Assembly (NCBI GenBank): GCA_016278515.1
Contig: JADQBR010000040.1
Span: 1 to 58,812, forward strand
Length of the DNA stretch: 58,812 nucleotides
DNA from: Bacillota bacterium
GTDB lineage: Bacteria > Bacillota > JADQBR01
Direction: 5' to 3'
A model generated the notes under the pieces. It was not told where the DNA came from. It made no database searches and was given only the letters and a program-made list of their open reading frames with translations. Positions 56,548 through 58,812 of the stretch are shown one piece after another. Position 1 is the stretch's first letter. Each line of letters starts with the position of its first letter. The position numbers were made by a program, and so were the translations under genes.

Positions 56548-56631
56548 TTGTTATTCATAAAAAAGTTGTTTATTTTCATTAACGAGAAGCCGCATTTTGT
56601 CGTACAAAAATGCGGCCAATTAAAGAAATAG
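56548..56631 (+). CDS. possible 27-residue peptide overlapping a hairpin
   Basis: TTG 56548 follows AGGAGG (56533-56538) and encodes MLFIKKLFIFINEKPHFVVQ then KCGQLKK. A hairpin, GCCGCATTTT paired with AAAATGCGGC, lies inside the frame. The perfect ribosome site makes translation plausible, but no family is known and the hairpin may be the real feature, such as a terminator or leader. Confidence 0.35.
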   Translation: MLFIKKLFIFINEKPHFVVQKCGQLKK

Positions 56632-56633
56632 TT

Positions 56634-56860
56634 GTTTACTTTTATTTGTTCTTCTAATAACGGCTGGTAGTTTCATAGTAAAGTTGAGAGTCTTAAATTT
56701 CGTTGGCAAAAGGGGCAAACAAGATACGAATAAGATCAATATTCTAAACGGCGTTCAATTTTATAGATATACAGATGGTATTTTACAAAAGGGAGTTAAT
56801 ATTTCTAATGCTACTAAAGAGCGATATCGAGTTGATCAATGGTTGTCTCTGCTTGAATAA
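56634..56860 (+). pseudogene. remnant open frame with a membrane-helix start
   Basis: An uninterrupted frame of about 75 codons without a good start reads SCLLLFVLLITAGSFIVKLR followed by a polar part ending QWLSLLE. It looks like the decayed or truncated N-terminal anchor plus a short tail of a small protein. Family not recognised. Confidence 0.28.
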
Positions 56861-56912
56861 TTAAGATAGCATAAGAAGCACTTAGTTTCTAAGGTAGCGA
56901 GAGGGGGATTTA

Positions 56913-57062
56913 ATGAAAGCGATAACTTTATATAGTGTCTATGCTTTTCTAATCGCTATCGGCCAAAAAACAATAGAACCCGCCCCTGGCGTACCCATTA
57001 CAGAGGCTCGCTGGCACTACATAGCGCAAAAACTACGCCGGCATGGGTTAAACAGATCATAG
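56913..57062 (+). CDS. short protein (49 aa), possibly truncated
   Basis: ATG 56913 follows GAGAGGGGG at 8 bases. The product begins [20 protein letters not shown] and ends in a basic stretch ([11 protein letters not shown]). It runs into the broken chemoreceptor gene in another frame, so it may be the start of a gene cut by a rearrangement. Family unknown. Confidence 0.4.
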   Translation: MKAITLYSVYAFLIAIGQKTIEPAPGVPITEARWHYIAQKLRRHGLNRS

Positions 57063-57575
57063 ATATGATAGATGAGAGTGCTAACCAAACGAATCTCCTG
57101 GCTTTAAACGCAGCGATAGAAGCAGTAAGAGCAGGGGAAGCGAGGGAGATTAGGGATTTAGTTGAAAGATCCCAGGGAGATACTAATCAGATAGCAGGTC
57201 TCATTAAAGAAATTCAAGCAGAGTACAGGGCACAGTAGTAACTATTGAGGAAAACGATAAAGCGGTAAGTGCTGGGCTTAAGGACACCCGAAGCACTGGG
57301 GGAAGTCTTTGAAAAAATTGAGAAACAAAACAATATGCTTGCTGACTACAGAAAATACCCAGGCAATCAACCGAGGAAGTAGCTGTGCAAGTGAGTCTAT
57401 CCAAAAGGCAGCAAGCGACAGTAAAGAGTTTGCCGCTACCTCCAAAGAAGTTTCGCTATATAGTCAGGAACAAGCCAGTGCCACACAAGAGATAGCCAGT
57501 TCGGCCCAGGCGTTAACCGAACTAGCAGAGGACCTTTATAAGGTAATCGGCCAATTTAGTTTTGGTAGAAAGTAA
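57041..57575 (+). pseudogene. broken methyl-accepting chemotaxis protein
   Basis: Two pieces of the cytoplasmic signalling domain remain. The first (57041-57238) holds the hairpin tip [20 protein letters not shown] but lacks the usual following GKGFAVVADE segment and ends in a stop. The second (about 57309-57575, another frame) covers the C-terminal helix with SQEQASATQEIASSAQALTE and FSFGRK. The receptor N-terminus, membrane helices and HAMP are missing. The gene cannot make a working receptor. Confidence 0.85.
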
Positions 57576-57690
57576 TTATTACCCTCCGTGCAATATATTT
57601 TCTTAAAGCCACTTTTTATAAAGCGGTTCTTTTTCTATGAATGATGAATTTTTAGTCTAACAGGCTTTACTAAAGATTTTATTTCTTCTT

Positions 57691-58131
57691 TCATTTATAT
57701 AAATCCCCCTCTTTATACAGGGTGCCTAGTAGAATGAACCCAAAAATTATTGCTGTTGTATCTAAAACCAAACTGCTTTGACTAAAAAAGAAAAATTTAG
57801 GTGCATATAAATAATTAATAAGGGGAACGTAATAAAAAATTCGAAATGCGCTAATATAAAAAGATGGAATCCCGATGGCTAAGAACTTTACCCAATCCCA
57901 TTTCCAAGAGCCTTTTTTGGTTATTTCCTCGCATACTTTTGGGATAGACAATAAGAAACCAATTAAATATGGTAGTAAGATTTTTAATATCGTAGAAGTA
58001 GAAAATCTACCTGTTTCCTTTACCTCATTTGTAAGAAAATGAATATAAAAATCCACGCTATGTTCTAGAAATAAAACGAAAATAATGTAGAGAAACAAGG
58101 CGATGAACCGTTTGGTTTTTAATAAGATCAT
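57691..58131 (-). CDS. hypothetical four-helix membrane protein (146 aa)
   Basis: Four hydrophobic segments (about 8-28, 48-64, 84-104 and 122-138) in a 146-residue protein, with short charged loops such as CEEITKKGSWKWDW. GGAAGTGG precedes the ATG on the minus strand. It is AT-rich relative to the core operons, and no family is recognised. Its end faces the chemoreceptor remnant. Confidence 0.7.
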   Translation of the reverse strand: MILLKTKRFIALFLYIIFVLFLEHSVDFYIHFLTNEVKETGRFSTSTILKILLPYLIGFLLSIPKVCEEITKKGSWKWDWVKFLAIGIPSFYISAFRIFYYVPLINYLYAPKFFFFSQSSLVLDTTAIIFGFILLGTLYKEGDLYK

Positions 58132-58218
58132 TCGACCACTTCCTTTACAGTAAAATATTCTTTAATAACCAGTAAGACCCTGCTATTTTACTAAATATAA
58201 TAAATTTTGCCAATATAA

Positions 58219-58250
58219 AGAAGTAGGAGAATATGTTCCCCTACTTCTTA
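58219..58250. terminator. hairpin between the membrane gene and right-end remnants
   Basis: AAGAAGTAGG pairs with CCTACTTCTT around a loop of about 12. No T-run; it could serve the minus-strand frame ending at 58278. Confidence 0.5.
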
Positions 58251-58277
58251 AACTATGACTTAACAAATATCATACAT

Positions 58278-58373
58278 TTAAAAATCGCTTTCAACGTTAG
58301 GATGACCATGATTCCAATTATATTCTTCTGTCCAAGTGTATCCTCCCCTGCTCTCTAAAGATATAACTATACT
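58278..58373 (-). pseudogene. C-terminal remnant of an unknown gene
   Basis: A minus-strand frame of 31 codons ends TWTEEYNWNHGHPNVESDF. It has no start codon and a stop lies just upstream. The composition looks protein-like (Trp, Asn, His, Glu), so it is listed as a probable decayed 3' end. No function can be given. Confidence 0.3.
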
Positions 58374-58379
58374 TCAGGT

Positions 58380-58632
58380 ATTTGTATTGATTAGGCTTTC
58401 GCGAAGAACACACATATATAAGGGTTGGGCGATTAACGTCTGGCCCTTTCTCTATTATCGGCATGTTTAGGATTAATGAACAAAGGTTGAACAAAGAATA
58501 AGGTAGTCATGATAAGGGTTTGGATGCGAACACACAAAATATTGATAGCAAAATATATATGTTGTGCGATTAAATATAATAGCGACATAGATTGTCTGGT
58601 GAATATTGAAGGTTATTTGGTTAGTTATAAGA
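58380..58632. other. AT-rich stretch before the intron, no supported gene
   Basis: Short overlapping frames occur on both strands without ribosome sites or family features. Two loosely similar stretches (GCGAAGAACACACATATAT and GCGAACACACAAAATATTG) are present. No gene is called. Confidence 0.35.
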
Positions 58633-58812
58633 GTGCGACAAGAAGCGGCTTCTTCTCGAAAGAAAGTGCAGACAAGTGTCTGATGTCTCAGTAGTAGAGA
58701 TATTCCCATCCAAAACTGCGTCCGGGGTAACCCGGGGGTGGGTTGCATGAGGAAAAGCCAACTGGGTGCCTAGTATCCATGGCAAACAGGGGCAAGGGAA
58801 AGGGTGGTATGG
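58633..58812 (+). mobile_element. group II intron, 5' end (runs off the window)
   Basis: From 58633 the sequence begins GTGCGACAAGAAGCGGCTTC, fitting the conserved 5' end GUGYG of bacterial group II introns. It continues with structured, GC-richer DNA (AACTGCGTCCGGGG, ACCCGGGGGTGGG, CAAGGGAAAGGGTGG) that resembles domain I of introns known to me. The reverse transcriptase, domains V-VI and the 3' end are outside the window. Identification rests on pattern recognition of the 5' part only. Confidence 0.62.

Noticed and set aside
58473-58748. Overlapping frames on both strands at the right end
   Set aside because: They cross the probable intron boundary and show no ribosome site or known motif.

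Overview
The window looks like a chromosomal segment of a spore-forming, anaerobic Firmicute of the class Clostridia (Peptococcaceae-like). The evidence is a gerA-type spore germination operon, short-form HisG with HisZ, GatCAB, an amidotransferase-type PurSQL system, a NifV-like synthase, strong GGAGG ribosome sites with many TTG starts, and moderate-to-low GC. I see no rRNA or tRNA genes. The genus cannot be fixed from the sequence.

Left end (1-3250), accessory DNA: the end of a yefM-like antitoxin with yoeB, a one-spacer orphan CRISPR array, the last ~40 codons of guaA, two unknown small proteins, and a HEPN/MNT toxin-antitoxin pair. The guaA stub suggests that a guaA-purE junction was broken and filled with accessory DNA.

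Purine operon (3267-15511): a sigma-A-like promoter, then a tandem guanine + PRPP riboswitch and a terminator, then purE-B-C-S-Q-L-F-M-N-H-D, the complete IMP pathway except purK. The two aptamers would let transcription continue when PRPP is high or guanine is low.

Middle (15644-43255): a hemolysin III-type membrane protein; the gerA-gerB-gerC operon with a small membrane protein and a YerC-like regulator; a histidine operon hisZ-G-D-B-H-A-F-IE lacking hisC and a histidinol-phosphatase; three 58-bp hairpin repeats; a lipid kinase; a five-gene oligopeptide/dipeptide ABC transporter; a hot-dog thioesterase; a lipoprotein-histidine kinase-response regulator set; then pcrA and ligA.

Right part (43389-58812): gatCAB; a five-LysM cysteine-rich protein; a NifV-like homocitrate synthase; a newly noticed 41-residue membrane protein on the minus strand; a CBM25/CBS/glycosyltransferase/nucleotidyltransferase set that suggests storage or surface glycan metabolism; a minus-strand pair of a secreted C39-like peptidase and a propeller lipoprotein behind an 18-bp palindrome; a broken chemoreceptor gene; a membrane protein; and probably the 5' end of a group II intron running off the window.

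Most interesting: the tandem guanine/PRPP riboswitch, a dispersed hairpin repeat with GNRA loops (two full copies and one degenerate copy), the triple hairpin repeat behind hisIE, the glycan cluster with an apparently dead mutase domain, and the CRISPR/guaA breakpoint.
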